A DNA stretch of 7,384 bases, from the NCBI GenBank assembly GCA_900548315.1, contig URJU01000111.1, positions 1 to 7,384 on the forward strand. The letters run 5' to 3'. Each line of letters opens with the position of its first letter. The first letter of the stretch is position 1. The notes below the pieces were generated by a model. That model was not told the DNA's origin. It did no database searches and saw only the letters and a list, made by a program, of their open reading frames with translations. The stretch comes from an uncultured Coprococcus sp. (GTDB lineage: Bacteria > Bacillota > Clostridia > Lachnospirales > Lachnospiraceae). This document shows, piece after piece, positions 1 through 6,318 of this stretch. Both the position numbers and the translations under genes were made by a program.

Positions 1-116
1 TTCCTGTGCATAGCATTCCTGACGGTCTTTATCCTTTTTCTTATCGTGGCCTTGTCATCACGAACATCTTTGAAAGACATGCCCGTGTCTGCATTTGTTT
101 CCCAGTCATTATCCAT
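1..116 (-). CDS. 5-formyltetrahydrofolate cyclo-ligase, N-terminal fragment (partial, runs off left edge)
   Basis: Only the first 38 codons are in the window; the rest lies beyond base 1. Reading minus from an ATG at 116 gives a polar leader of about 20 residues and then KATIRKRIKTVRNAM. This resembles the N-terminal helix of the 5-formyltetrahydrofolate cyclo-ligase (MTHFS, B. subtilis YqgN) family, where a basic [KR]xxxRKxI...R segment precedes the substrate-binding part. The family converts 5-formyl-THF to 5,10-methenyl-THF using ATP in the cytoplasm. The start lies 7 bp after the DUF896 stop, so the gene looks cotranscribed with it. No strong Shine-Dalgarno is adjacent: AAAGG is about 12 nt upstream and AGG about 7 nt upstream. 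A second in-frame ATG at 80 (MSFKDV) could instead be the start and would remove the unusual acidic leader. The catalytic and ATP-binding parts are not visible, so the family call rests on one helix and the neighbourhood. Confidence 0.55.
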   Translation of the reverse strand, partial: MDNDWETNADTGMSFKDVRDDKATIRKRIKTVRNAMHR

Positions 117-123
117 AAACAGC

Positions 124-357
124 CTATGCCTTTCTTGTTGGATCAAGATCCTGAAGTCTTGTTATTGAACCATCCTTCTCCTTGATATCTATGTTATTGA
201 GTGTACTTCTCAGATTATTTCTGACTGCAAATATATACTCCTGCCTGAGCTGCTGCTGTTCAGCCTTCTCCGTTTCACTGAGTCCCTCTGCTTTCGATTT
301 GTGATATAACTCGTTTATACGGGCAATTTTTGCCGCGTCTATTATCGTTTCATTCAT
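124..357 (-). CDS. DUF896 / UPF0291 (YnzC-like) small cytoplasmic protein
   Basis: This 77-residue protein has the same length as B. subtilis YnzC, the family reference. The family signature is clear: AKIARINELYHKSKAEGLSETEKAEQ (in residues 9-34) followed by QQLRQEYIFAVRNNL (residues 35-49). These form the two-helix hairpin typical of UPF0291, followed by a short polar C-terminal tail. There is no signal peptide or membrane segment. The molecular function of the family is not established. In B. subtilis ynzC sits in the SOS-controlled yneA operon, but here it lies between proB and a probable folate gene, and I see no LexA box, so no SOS link is implied. The gene begins 2 bp after the proB stop. 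The only good Shine-Dalgarno (AAGGAG) is 14 nt upstream, unusually far. The ATG at 357 is the only plausible in-frame start, because the codons just upstream (GTT, ATA, TAT) are not usual starts. Confidence 0.9.
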   Translation of the reverse strand: MNETIIDAAKIARINELYHKSKAEGLSETEKAEQQQLRQEYIFAVRNNLRSTLNNIDIKEKDGSITRLQDLDPTRKA

Positions 358-359
358 AA

Positions 360-1220
360 CTATATAAGATACTCCTTGTTTAATATAAATCTTACCACAT
401 CAAAATCATGATCTGTATATGCTGTGAACAGAGTCCCGATACCATCCCCATTCATGACTTTAACTATATTATCCATGTCCGCTCCAGAAACTATGACCAT
501 ATCCGAGTTGGAGTTTGTTGCTATCCTTGCAGCCGCTATCTTCGTGGTCATTCCGCCCGTTCCATACTTGGAACCGGCACCCTTTCCCATTTCCATGATA
601 TGATCGTCTATACAATTGACTTCAGGTATGAGTTTAGCGTCAGGATTACTGTGTGGATCATCCGTGTACAGACCATCTATATCTGTGAGAAGGATCAGAA
701 GATCGGCATGTATCATCGATGCTACTATAGCTGACAGTGTATCGTTATCGCCAAATGCCACGCTGTCATCCAGCTCATCTATGGCAACCGTGTCATTCTC
801 GTTGACTATAGGAACAACTCCCAGCTGAAGAAGCTCATTAAATGTGTTGATAGCATTCTTTCTCCTCTCATCCGATGAAATTACATCAAATGTCAGAAGA
901 ACCTGAGCCGCTGTTCTGTGATATTCCTGAAATAACTTCTGATATATCATCATGAGTTGTCCCTGTCCTACTGCAGCACATGCCTGTCTGAGGGATGTCG
1001 TTTTAGGTTTCCTAGCAAGCCCTAAAACCTGAACACCAACTCCTATGGCTCCTGATGACACAAGCACCACATCCTTATCCTGGTTCCTGAGATCGCAGAT
1101 GATGCGAACCAGTTTTTCAAGCTTTGTGTAGTCAAGTCCACCAGTCTCCTCATGTATGAGCGATGATGAGCCTATCTTTATTACTATCTTCTTCTTGTCT
1201 TTCAAATATTCTCTGTCCAT
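360..1220 (-). CDS. proB: Glutamate 5-kinase, short form without PUA domain
   Basis: ProB phosphorylates L-glutamate with ATP to give gamma-glutamyl phosphate, the first committed step of proline synthesis, in the cytoplasm. The 286-residue product is an amino acid kinase fold protein throughout. Visible motifs are IVIKIGSSSL (12-21, nucleotide-binding N-terminus), VSSGAIGVG (54-62), PIVNENDTV (137-145, glutamate site), FGDNDTLSA (156-164), LLTDIDGLY (178-186) and GTGGMTTKI (220-228). It ends where the E. coli enzyme (367 residues) continues into a PUA domain. The PUA-less form is common in Bacillota, so this is not a truncation. The ATG at 1220 is preceded by AGGAG at 7 nt spacing. No proA (glutamate-5-semialdehyde dehydrogenase), the usual partner, directly follows; a DUF896 gene and a probable folate gene come next. 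Feedback inhibition by proline acts through the kinase domain in this family, but no transcriptional control element is visible. Confidence 0.97.
   Translation of the reverse strand: MDREYLKDKKKIVIKIGSSSLIHEETGGLDYTKLEKLVRIICDLRNQDKDVVLVSSGAIGVGVQVLGLARKPKTTSLRQACAAVGQGQLMMIYQKLFQEYHRTAAQVLLTFDVISSDERRKNAINTFNELLQLGVVPIVNENDTVAIDELDDSVAFGDNDTLSAIVASMIHADLLILLTDIDGLYTDDPHSNPDAKLIPEVNCIDDHIMEMGKGAGSKYGTGGMTTKIAAARIATNSNSDMVIVSGADMDNIVKVMNGDGIGTLFTAYTDHDFDVVRFILNKEYLI
372..377 (-). promoter_or_regulatory. Shine-Dalgarno for DUF896 gene, unusually long spacing
   Basis: AAGGAG on the minus strand lies inside the last codons of proB, 14 nt before the DUF896 ATG. The usual optimum is 5-9 nt. With the proB stop codon and the DUF896 start only 2 bp apart, initiation may depend partly on ribosomes finishing proB (translational coupling). 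That coupling is inference. Confidence 0.5.
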
Positions 1221-1291
1221 TTATATTCTCCTGTGTACGATCTGTACTCTTATTTATTATCTTATATATACTATTCTTCTTGTATATCTTC
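1221..1291 (-). other. 71-bp A/T- and purine-rich spacer upstream of proB, with its ribosome binding site
   Basis: This is the widest gap in the left-hand gene cluster. On the minus strand it is a run of AAGAAG/ATATA/GATAATAAATAAGAG with almost no C, ending in a strong Shine-Dalgarno (AGGAG, 1228-1232) 7 nt before the proB ATG. There is no stem-loop followed by T residues, so no terminator separates proB from the flavoprotein gene. A GATAAT hexamer could act as a -10 element, but the segment 17 bp upstream (TACAAG) is a poor -35. A separate proB promoter is possible but not shown. Confidence 0.45.
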
Positions 1292-2923
1292 TTATATTTC
1301 TTCACTGGCTGTTATGTATTCACTGCTATATCTTGATGCGATAGCCTCGGCGACTTTTATCCCATCCACGGCAGCAGAGGTTATTCCCCCGGCATATCCC
1401 GCACCTTCACCGCACGGATATATACATGTGCCCTCACTTCTGAAATCATCACCCCTTACCATCCTTATAGGTGACGATGTTCTCGCCTCAATTCCTGACA
1501 AAACGGCATCATCTGATGAATATCCGGGCATACGCCTGTCAAATGACACAACTCCTTCTATTATAGCATCGTTTATATACTCTGGCAAACAGCATTTGAG
1601 GTTGGTGAGAGTGTATCTGCCCTTGATCTGTGGTGTCACTTTTCCAAGTTTTTCTGATGGCCTGTCGTTCCTATAGTCACCAAAAAGCTGAACAGGGACA
1701 GCACCTTTTCCAGCATCATATGCCGCCTTTTCCCATCTTCTCTGGAATTCCATCCCTGCAAGCGGATGTCCTGAACCAAAATCCTCCGGGACAACATTCA
1801 CAACTATGGCGCTGTTAGAATTCTCACCATCTCTTCCACTGTAGCTCATACCATTTACACACAGCCTTCCCTCCTCAGATGATGCATTCACAACATAACC
1901 ACCCGGACACATACAGAAAGAATACACAGCCCTGCCATTTGAAGCCTGATGTGTCAGCTTATAATCCGCTGCTGGAAGAAGCTCTTTGTATTCAGGAGAA
2001 TCTCCATACTTCATCACGTCAATATCTGACCTTTTATGCTCAATCCTGAGTCCCATCGCAAACGGTTTCTGTTCCATGGGAATTCCAGAATTATATAGGA
2101 TCTCAACGGTGTCTCTTGAACTGTGACCTATGGCAAGAATCAACGCATTTGTTCTATACGTGTTTATACCGCCGCCTACAAGATCCTTTACGTGTACATC
2201 CACCTCTTCATCAGACACATTTTCATACCCCGTAAACAGAGTTTCAAACATTACCTCGCCGCCAAGATTTATAATCTCACACCGCATGTTTTTAACCACA
2301 CCCGTTAGCACATCCGTACCTATATGTGGTTTATTTATGTAAGTAATCGACGGATCTGCACCATATCTCACAAACGTTTCCATAACCTCCGTGCGCCTGC
2401 CCGACCCGTCTTTAATAACGGTGTTTAATTTGCCGTCAGAAAATGTTCCTGCACCGCCTTCGCCAAATTGTACATTGCAATTAGGATTGAGATCGATCTC
2501 ACCTTTCCAAAACGACTCTATCTGTCTCATTCTGTTGTCCACATCCATACCTCGTTCAATAACTATAGGTCTGAATCCTGCTCTTGCAAGATAAAGTGCC
2601 GAAAAAAGCCCAGCTGGTCCCGTGCCAACTACCACAGGTCTGTACTTCATTATCCTATCTCCTGGTTTTGGAAATTCATATTTAGGGCAACTTGTTGACA
2701 TAATGTTATTATTGTGAAGTTTTTTTAATATTTTTTGTTCATTTGACACTTCCACATCTATGGATGCAATATATTTCACCTGATTTCGTTTTCTGTCATC
2801 TATGGAAAGTTTGAAAATATGATAAGGCGGTATCTGTTTTATTTTAAGATTTTTCCTTATAGCATCTTCCACATCCCTCGATTCAAATTCAAGTCCAAGT
2901 TTTACGTTATTTATTCTTATCAT
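1292..2923 (-). CDS. COG2509 FAD-dependent dehydrogenase (NAD(FAD)-utilizing dehydrogenase family)
   Basis: This 543-residue cytoplasmic flavoprotein belongs to the COG2509 family of uncharacterised FAD-dependent dehydrogenases. Residues 1-90 form the family's N-terminal domain (basic, with IPPYHIFKLSIDDRKRN). The dinucleotide-binding fold starts at VVVGTGPAGLFSALYLARAG (97-116), with the GxGxxG glycines at 100-105 and acidic E123 of VIERG at the end of the second strand to bind the FAD ribose. The family-specific block NVQFGEGGAGTFSDGKL follows at 150-166, and later come SFCMCPGGYVVNA and, near the C-terminus, YPCGEGAGYAGGITSAAVDG, which closes the FAD site. No membrane segment or signal peptide is present. 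Its ATG lies inside the end of the upstream flavoprotein gene (17 bp overlap, different frame), suggesting coupled translation. The substrate is unknown and I do not assign one. The family call is confident; any reaction is not. Confidence 0.92.
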   Translation of the reverse strand: MIRINNVKLGLEFESRDVEDAIRKNLKIKQIPPYHIFKLSIDDRKRNQVKYIASIDVEVSNEQKILKKLHNNNIMSTSCPKYEFPKPGDRIMKYRPVVVGTGPAGLFSALYLARAGFRPIVIERGMDVDNRMRQIESFWKGEIDLNPNCNVQFGEGGAGTFSDGKLNTVIKDGSGRRTEVMETFVRYGADPSITYINKPHIGTDVLTGVVKNMRCEIINLGGEVMFETLFTGYENVSDEEVDVHVKDLVGGGINTYRTNALILAIGHSSRDTVEILYNSGIPMEQKPFAMGLRIEHKRSDIDVMKYGDSPEYKELLPAADYKLTHQASNGRAVYSFCMCPGGYVVNASSEEGRLCVNGMSYSGRDGENSNSAIVVNVVPEDFGSGHPLAGMEFQRRWEKAAYDAGKGAVPVQLFGDYRNDRPSEKLGKVTPQIKGRYTLTNLKCCLPEYINDAIIEGVVSFDRRMPGYSSDDAVLSGIEARTSSPIRMVRGDDFRSEGTCIYPCGEGAGYAGGITSAAVDGIKVAEAIASRYSSEYITASEEI

Positions 2924-4151
2924 CTGTCAATCTCTTTCCCGCAGCAAATCCTGCGTGCATTCCACTTATCACAGCCCACATTATATTATAACCGCCACAT
3001 TTTCCTGTAACATCTGCATACTCTCCCGCCACATACAGACCCCTGTATCTCTTAACCTCCATGGTGTCTGGCCTGAGCTGCCTAGTATCAACTCCCCCAC
3101 ATGCTGCCTGAGAGTCATCATATGTGCCATTTCCGGATATACTAAATTTCATATGTTTAACTTCTTGTACAATCTTTTTTAATTCGTCATCATCCAAATC
3201 TGCAGACATCTGAACATCAAAGCCAAGTCTACTCAAGATAAAACATGATATCTTTTCATTGACAATTCCGTTTAACATAGCTTCTATCCGCCTTGCAGGA
3301 TTATTTTTTCTAAAGTTTCTAAAGTAGTTGAACACATCATTCTCGCTCATTCCCGGTACAAGCGTAACTTCTATCTCAGGATACCGACCTGATTTTAAAA
3401 GGTCTATGCACTGCATGCTGAGATTAAATACTGCTATTCCCGACAGCCATCCATCGGCAAACTGTATCTCTCCTGACTCAGAGTCATATTCATTTTTATC
3501 ACACAAAAGAGAGACATCACACTTTGCCCTAACCCCTGCAAGTTCAGACATAACTTCATTACACTTTAGTCTGCAAAGAGCGGGATGTGGAGGAATCATA
3601 TTTATATTGATATCATCAAGTATCCTATACACAGATTCTGTTCCACCTAATTTGGGTGCTGCTGCACTTCCAGGCGCAGTTACAACGTTTCTCGTCGTAT
3701 AATCATGCTTATCCGTCCCTATCATATACATCTCCCCGGATGTTTTAACTGATAGTACGGTCTCTGATGTATGTATCTCGATTCCAAGTGTTTTTATTCT
3801 GTCTGAAAGTGCCCAGACAACGGTTGACGCCTGAAGGGACTGAGGATAAAAGTATCCTCCGTCATCATATACTTCAACCCCAAGTTCCAAAAAGAACTCT
3901 ATAAGATTCCTATAACTCTCAGTATTTACTATCTGATAAGGGAAAAATTCGTTATCACTGTGATAACTCGAAAGATCAAGCCTTGAATTTGCTATATTAC
4001 ATTTCCCATTACCCGTTGCATACAGCTTTTTCCCAAGTTTTTTATTTTTATCTATAATGAGTACCATTGCTGATCTGCACGTTTCTTTTATTTTTATGGC
4101 TGCTGTCATCCCTGCCGGACCACCGCCTACAACAATAACATCATATATCAT
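2907..4151 (-). CDS. BaiN/RdsA (HI0933/YhiN) family NAD(P)/FAD-dependent flavoprotein
   Basis: This 414-residue, single-chain flavoprotein has the usual family length. An N-terminal Rossmann motif DVIVVGGGPAGMTAA (4-18) binds FAD, and D34 ends the second strand. The block KKLYATGNGKCNIAN (41-55) is the HI0933-family hallmark. The C-terminal block starts GGVDTRQLRPDTMEVK (352-367), continues through GLYVAGE and ends at CGGYNIMWAVISGMHAG (385-401). It is the second hallmark and places TMExK, GE and CGGYN as expected. The middle third, which is less conserved, forms the inserted domains. Family members have been linked to bile acid 7-dehydroxylation (BaiN of Clostridium scindens) and, for E. coli YhiN/RdsA, to making dihydrouridine in 23S rRNA. 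Housekeeping context and the absence of any bai genes favour an RNA or general role, but this is inference. The ATG at 4151 has AGGTGA upstream at short spacing. The gene starts 21 bp after the preceding one and overlaps the following one by 17 bp. Confidence 0.93.
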   Translation of the reverse strand: MIYDVIVVGGGPAGMTAAIKIKETCRSAMVLIIDKNKKLGKKLYATGNGKCNIANSRLDLSSYHSDNEFFPYQIVNTESYRNLIEFFLELGVEVYDDGGYFYPQSLQASTVVWALSDRIKTLGIEIHTSETVLSVKTSGEMYMIGTDKHDYTTRNVVTAPGSAAAPKLGGTESVYRILDDININMIPPHPALCRLKCNEVMSELAGVRAKCDVSLLCDKNEYDSESGEIQFADGWLSGIAVFNLSMQCIDLLKSGRYPEIEVTLVPGMSENDVFNYFRNFRKNNPARRIEAMLNGIVNEKISCFILSRLGFDVQMSADLDDDELKKIVQEVKHMKFSISGNGTYDDSQAACGGVDTRQLRPDTMEVKRYRGLYVAGEYADVTGKCGGYNIMWAVISGMHAGFAAGKRLTDDKNK

Positions 4152-4172
4152 TTTTTCACCTGTTCTCTCTGT

Positions 4173-4583
4173 TTATCTCGTCATTTTTAATGAATCTATG
4201 AATCTATTAGCATCGTATATACTATCAAAATATACATCTTTTATTAACAATTTTCGCATTCCAAGTCCTATGGATTCCATTGGTATACCAGTCTCATAAC
4301 AGATACTCCCATACATATTAAACAATGTTACGCGATTATTGTATATGCTCACATAAAAAAATCTGTGTTCAAATCTTTCATTGGCATCAACTACTATACC
4401 TCCCATGAGATTAGAGCGTTCACTGTCCATAGCTGGTAAATCACCCTTCAATACTATTTGGTGAACTTCCGTCTGTCTCGTATCATTATATCTCTGGTTG
4501 TTTTTAATGATAAATTCCCTGCCCAAAATCGCAAATACAAATATACTGATAATGATAATAAATAAATACACGGTTCTTTTCAA
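4173..4583 (-). CDS. Small membrane-anchored protein of unknown function (TTG start)
   Basis: I do not recognise this 136-residue protein. Residues about 4-21 (TVYLFIIIISIFVFAILG) form one hydrophobic segment after a short basic start (MKR), most likely an uncleaved signal anchor with the rest outside the membrane. There is no lipobox Cys. The remainder is mixed alpha/beta with a charged stretch (about 22-60), aromatic-rich strands (FEHRFFYVSIYNNRVTLFNMYGSICYE, from about residue 72) and a polar C-terminal helix (DVYFDSIYDANRFIDSLK). There is one cysteine. The start codon is TTG at 4583: no ATG or GTG is in frame upstream, and GGAGG stands 9 nt before it. It is the first gene after a strong terminator and 21 bp ahead of the HI0933-family flavoprotein, so it probably opens the left-hand operon. 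The coding call is supported by the ribosome binding site, the coherent transmembrane-plus-domain layout and tight spacing. Confidence 0.8.
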   Translation of the reverse strand: MKRTVYLFIIIISIFVFAILGREFIIKNNQRYNDTRQTEVHQIVLKGDLPAMDSERSNLMGGIVVDANERFEHRFFYVSIYNNRVTLFNMYGSICYETGIPMESIGLGMRKLLIKDVYFDSIYDANRFIDSLKMTR

Positions 4584-4592
4584 GCAAAAATA

Positions 4593-4597
4593 CCTCC
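4593..4597 (-). promoter_or_regulatory. Strong Shine-Dalgarno that fixes a TTG start
   Basis: GGAGG on the minus strand is 9 nt upstream of the TTG at 4583. Because there is no in-frame ATG or GTG between it and the reading frame, it supports TTG as the true start of the small membrane protein. Confidence 0.75.
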
Positions 4598-4639
4598 ATA
4601 ATATTAAAGATATCCATTTTTGCCATATCTATACCGCAT

Positions 4640-4683
4640 AAAAAGCGGATATTTTCACAATTGATTGTGAAAACATCCGCTCT
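4640..4683 (-). terminator. Rho-independent terminator of the phoH-ybeY-DUF3048 unit
   Basis: On the minus strand AGCGGATG-TTTTCACAAT (4681-4664) pairs with ATTGTGAAAA-TATCCGCT (4661-4644) over 18 positions, followed directly by a run of T (4644-4640). The one non-Watson-Crick position is a G.U pair on the minus-strand RNA but would be an A.C mismatch on the plus strand. T residues follow the stem only in the minus direction. Both facts point to minus-strand use. The nominal loop is 2 nt (CA), so the tip A-U pairs probably open to give a loop of about 6 nt. It sits 35 bp after the DUF3048 stop and 57 bp before the next gene start. Confidence 0.9.
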
Positions 4684-4717
4684 AAATATTGATATTCAAT
4701 CCTTTTTTATTATTAAA

Positions 4718-5818
4718 TTACTCCCACACTACGCCAGCTTTGTTGTCACTCTCAAATACTGTGACATATGTCTTTCCTGGATTGAGTTTTAATTCCTTGC
4801 CATCCTCTGTGTAGTACTTGGTGATCGCATCATCACTTTCCTTAGTCCAAGTAACCGGAATCAACTGTCCATCAGACACATAATATCCATCGCCTGAACC
4901 AATCAAATCGATGAGCTGTCTGTCATGGTCATCTATACTAGTATAATGTGCAAACTGTATGATGATATTTTTGAATGTAAGCTGTTTTCCTGTAAGGTCA
5001 TCTATCTGCTTATCTCCGTATTGGAATCTGTTATATACCTTATTCTTTGAATCATACTCAAACCACGGCTGTGTATACACAGACATGTTAAGTGTAAGTT
5101 TATTTGCAGCCTCACCCTTTGGAGCTGTATCTTCCTCGTTGAACTCAAATTTGCTCTTGAATGATTTATTATGTTCTGTTCTGCATCCAAGATAATCAAG
5201 TCCAGCCTTTATCATATCACTGTTTGTATATACATTGTGTGGAGCCTCTCTGTCTGATGATCTGTAGAATGAAACAGATCCCTCTCCTCCAAGACCACTT
5301 ATGTGATCAATGCCTGTATTGTCAAGTTCCTCCTGTCCCTGTGGAGACTGTCCATAATGCATATATATGGCATCATACTCCATAGCTGTAGTTACATAAT
5401 ATGGTCGACAGCTTCTTATCGAACCAACCTTCTCAAGGTTGCTGTAATCACTGAAGATTGCAAGCATTCTCGTGATTCCACCCTCAACAACAAATTCATA
5501 AAGGATATCCGCCTGACCTATCCCTGACTGTGGGATTGCATTCTCTATATTGTTGATCATCACAGCAAGAGGACGACCGTACTCCTCTTTTCTCTTCGTG
5601 TTCCACTCTCCTGTGAGATCGTTATATATTCCCTCATGGTATGTCTCGTCAATCACATCAGCAGACTTCATCATATCTGTCTGCGATACATCGACCTCTG
5701 CTTTTGTCTCTGTTGTGGCTGTTGTATTTTCTTTCTCCTTCTTGGCACCGCATCCGAAGAGTGACAATCCCATCACAGCTGCAGCAGCCAAAACCAATCC
5801 CTTTTTAAATTTCTTCAT
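4718..5818 (-). CDS. DUF3048 (YerB-like) lipoprotein
   Basis: This 366-residue surface lipoprotein has a type II signal peptide: MKKFKK, a hydrophobic run (7-20) and lipobox LFGC with the lipidated Cys at 23. A Lys/Thr/Glu-rich linker follows to about residue 55. The DUF3048 N-terminal domain starts near residue 80 with GRPLAVMINNIENAIPQSGIGQADILYEFVVEGGITRMLAIF (81-122). It continues through VGSIRSCRPYYV (131-142) and the HYGQSPQG segment (154-161). The C-terminal DUF3048 domain ends in KYYTEDGKELKLNPGKTYVTVF, with the stop a few residues later. B. subtilis YerB is a relative (about 330 residues); its molecular function is not known. The protein would be anchored to the outer face of the membrane. 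The ATG at 5818 overlaps the end of ybeY by 14 bp in another frame and has only a weak Shine-Dalgarno, so its translation may depend on ybeY. A terminator follows the gene. Confidence 0.93.
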   Translation of the reverse strand: MKKFKKGLVLAAAAVMGLSLFGCGAKKEKENTTATTETKAEVDVSQTDMMKSADVIDETYHEGIYNDLTGEWNTKRKEEYGRPLAVMINNIENAIPQSGIGQADILYEFVVEGGITRMLAIFSDYSNLEKVGSIRSCRPYYVTTAMEYDAIYMHYGQSPQGQEELDNTGIDHISGLGGEGSVSFYRSSDREAPHNVYTNSDMIKAGLDYLGCRTEHNKSFKSKFEFNEEDTAPKGEAANKLTLNMSVYTQPWFEYDSKNKVYNRFQYGDKQIDDLTGKQLTFKNIIIQFAHYTSIDDHDRQLIDLIGSGDGYYVSDGQLIPVTWTKESDDAITKYYTEDGKELKLNPGKTYVTVFESDNKAGVVWE

Positions 5819-6317
5819 AGTCTCTCGTGTATCCTTTCATAGTAAGTATTTTTTCCTGCATGTTCTCCATGACCTTACGCTCATCTTCCTCCATGTGATC
5901 ATACCCTGACAGATGGAGCATGCTGTGAGCAACGAGAAAAGCCAGTTCTCGTGTCTTTGAATGATTGTACTCAGCTGCCTGCTTATACACCTTGTCAATA
6001 GATATTACGATATCTCCCAATAGCAGTTCACCTGTAGTAAGATCAAAGTTGTCACACCGGCTATCCTCGAGACCATCAAAGTTTCCAGGAACTATATAAT
6101 CAATCAGCGGAAATGACAGCACATCCGTGGCACTGTCTATATTCCTCTGTTGGTTATTAATCTCATGTATGGAGTCATTGTCTGTCAAAAGGACATTGAC
6201 CTCACACTCATATGGACATTTGACAAAATCCAAAGAAGCATCTACTATCTCCCTTATCACAGTCTCGTAGTCTTTTATCTCAATATCACCATACTCATTC
6301 TCAATATTAACTGACAT
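5805..6317 (-). CDS. ybeY: Endoribonuclease YbeY (rRNA maturation factor)
   Basis: YbeY is a zinc-dependent single-strand endoribonuclease used in 16S rRNA 3'-end maturation and 70S ribosome quality control, in the cytoplasm. The 170-residue product has the family signature HSMLHLSGYDH (131-141), whose three histidines (131, 135, 141) bind the metal. It also has the upstream conserved RNIDSATDVLSFP (58-70, with Arg58) and GDIVIS (101-106). I place the start at ATG 6317 (MSVNIENEYG), and not at the ATG at 6359, for three reasons. AGAGG lies 8 nt before 6317; the 6359 start would add 14 residues coded inside phoH; and family members begin close to this point. The ATG is 1 bp after the phoH stop, so the two genes are tightly coupled. 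In B. subtilis yqfF stands between phoH and the ybeY homologue; here it is absent, as in the direct ybeZ-ybeY arrangement of E. coli. Confidence 0.96.
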   Translation of the reverse strand: MSVNIENEYGDIEIKDYETVIREIVDASLDFVKCPYECEVNVLLTDNDSIHEINNQQRNIDSATDVLSFPLIDYIVPGNFDGLEDSRCDNFDLTTGELLLGDIVISIDKVYKQAAEYNHSKTRELAFLVAHSMLHLSGYDHMEEDERKVMENMQEKILTMKGYTRDYEEI

Positions 6318-6318
6318 A

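Noticed and set aside
360..1220. ProB as a truncated gene because it lacks the C-terminal PUA domain
   Set aside because: All kinase motifs are present, the stop is followed directly by the next gene's start, and PUA-less ProB is common in Bacillota.
1233..1676. Plus-strand reading frame of 147 codons
   Set aside because: It lies mostly antisense to the COG2509 gene, has low-complexity S/Y/I/L composition and no recognisable family. The minus-strand protein there has clear conserved motifs.
3328..3702. Plus-strand reading frame of 124 codons
   Set aside because: It is fully antisense to the HI0933-family flavoprotein gene and shows no motif; it is a shadow of the real gene.
4598..4633. Possible promoter elements (TATTAT at 4603-4598, TATAGA at 4633-4628) ahead of the small membrane protein
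   Set aside because: The first abuts the ribosome binding site and would leave no room for a leader. The second has no -35 at 16-18 bp; the nearest TTGTGA is 21 bp away inside the terminator stem.
4688..4700. Small palindrome ATTGATATTCAAT followed on the plus strand by T residues
   Set aside because: The stem is only 5 bp and AT-rich, and no plus-strand gene precedes it, so it is unlikely to be a working terminator.
5550..5909. Plus-strand reading frame of 119 codons with hydrophobic stretches
   Set aside because: It is the antisense reading of the DUF3048 signal peptide, linker and ybeY end; the hydrophobicity comes from the complement of Lys/Glu/Ala codons.
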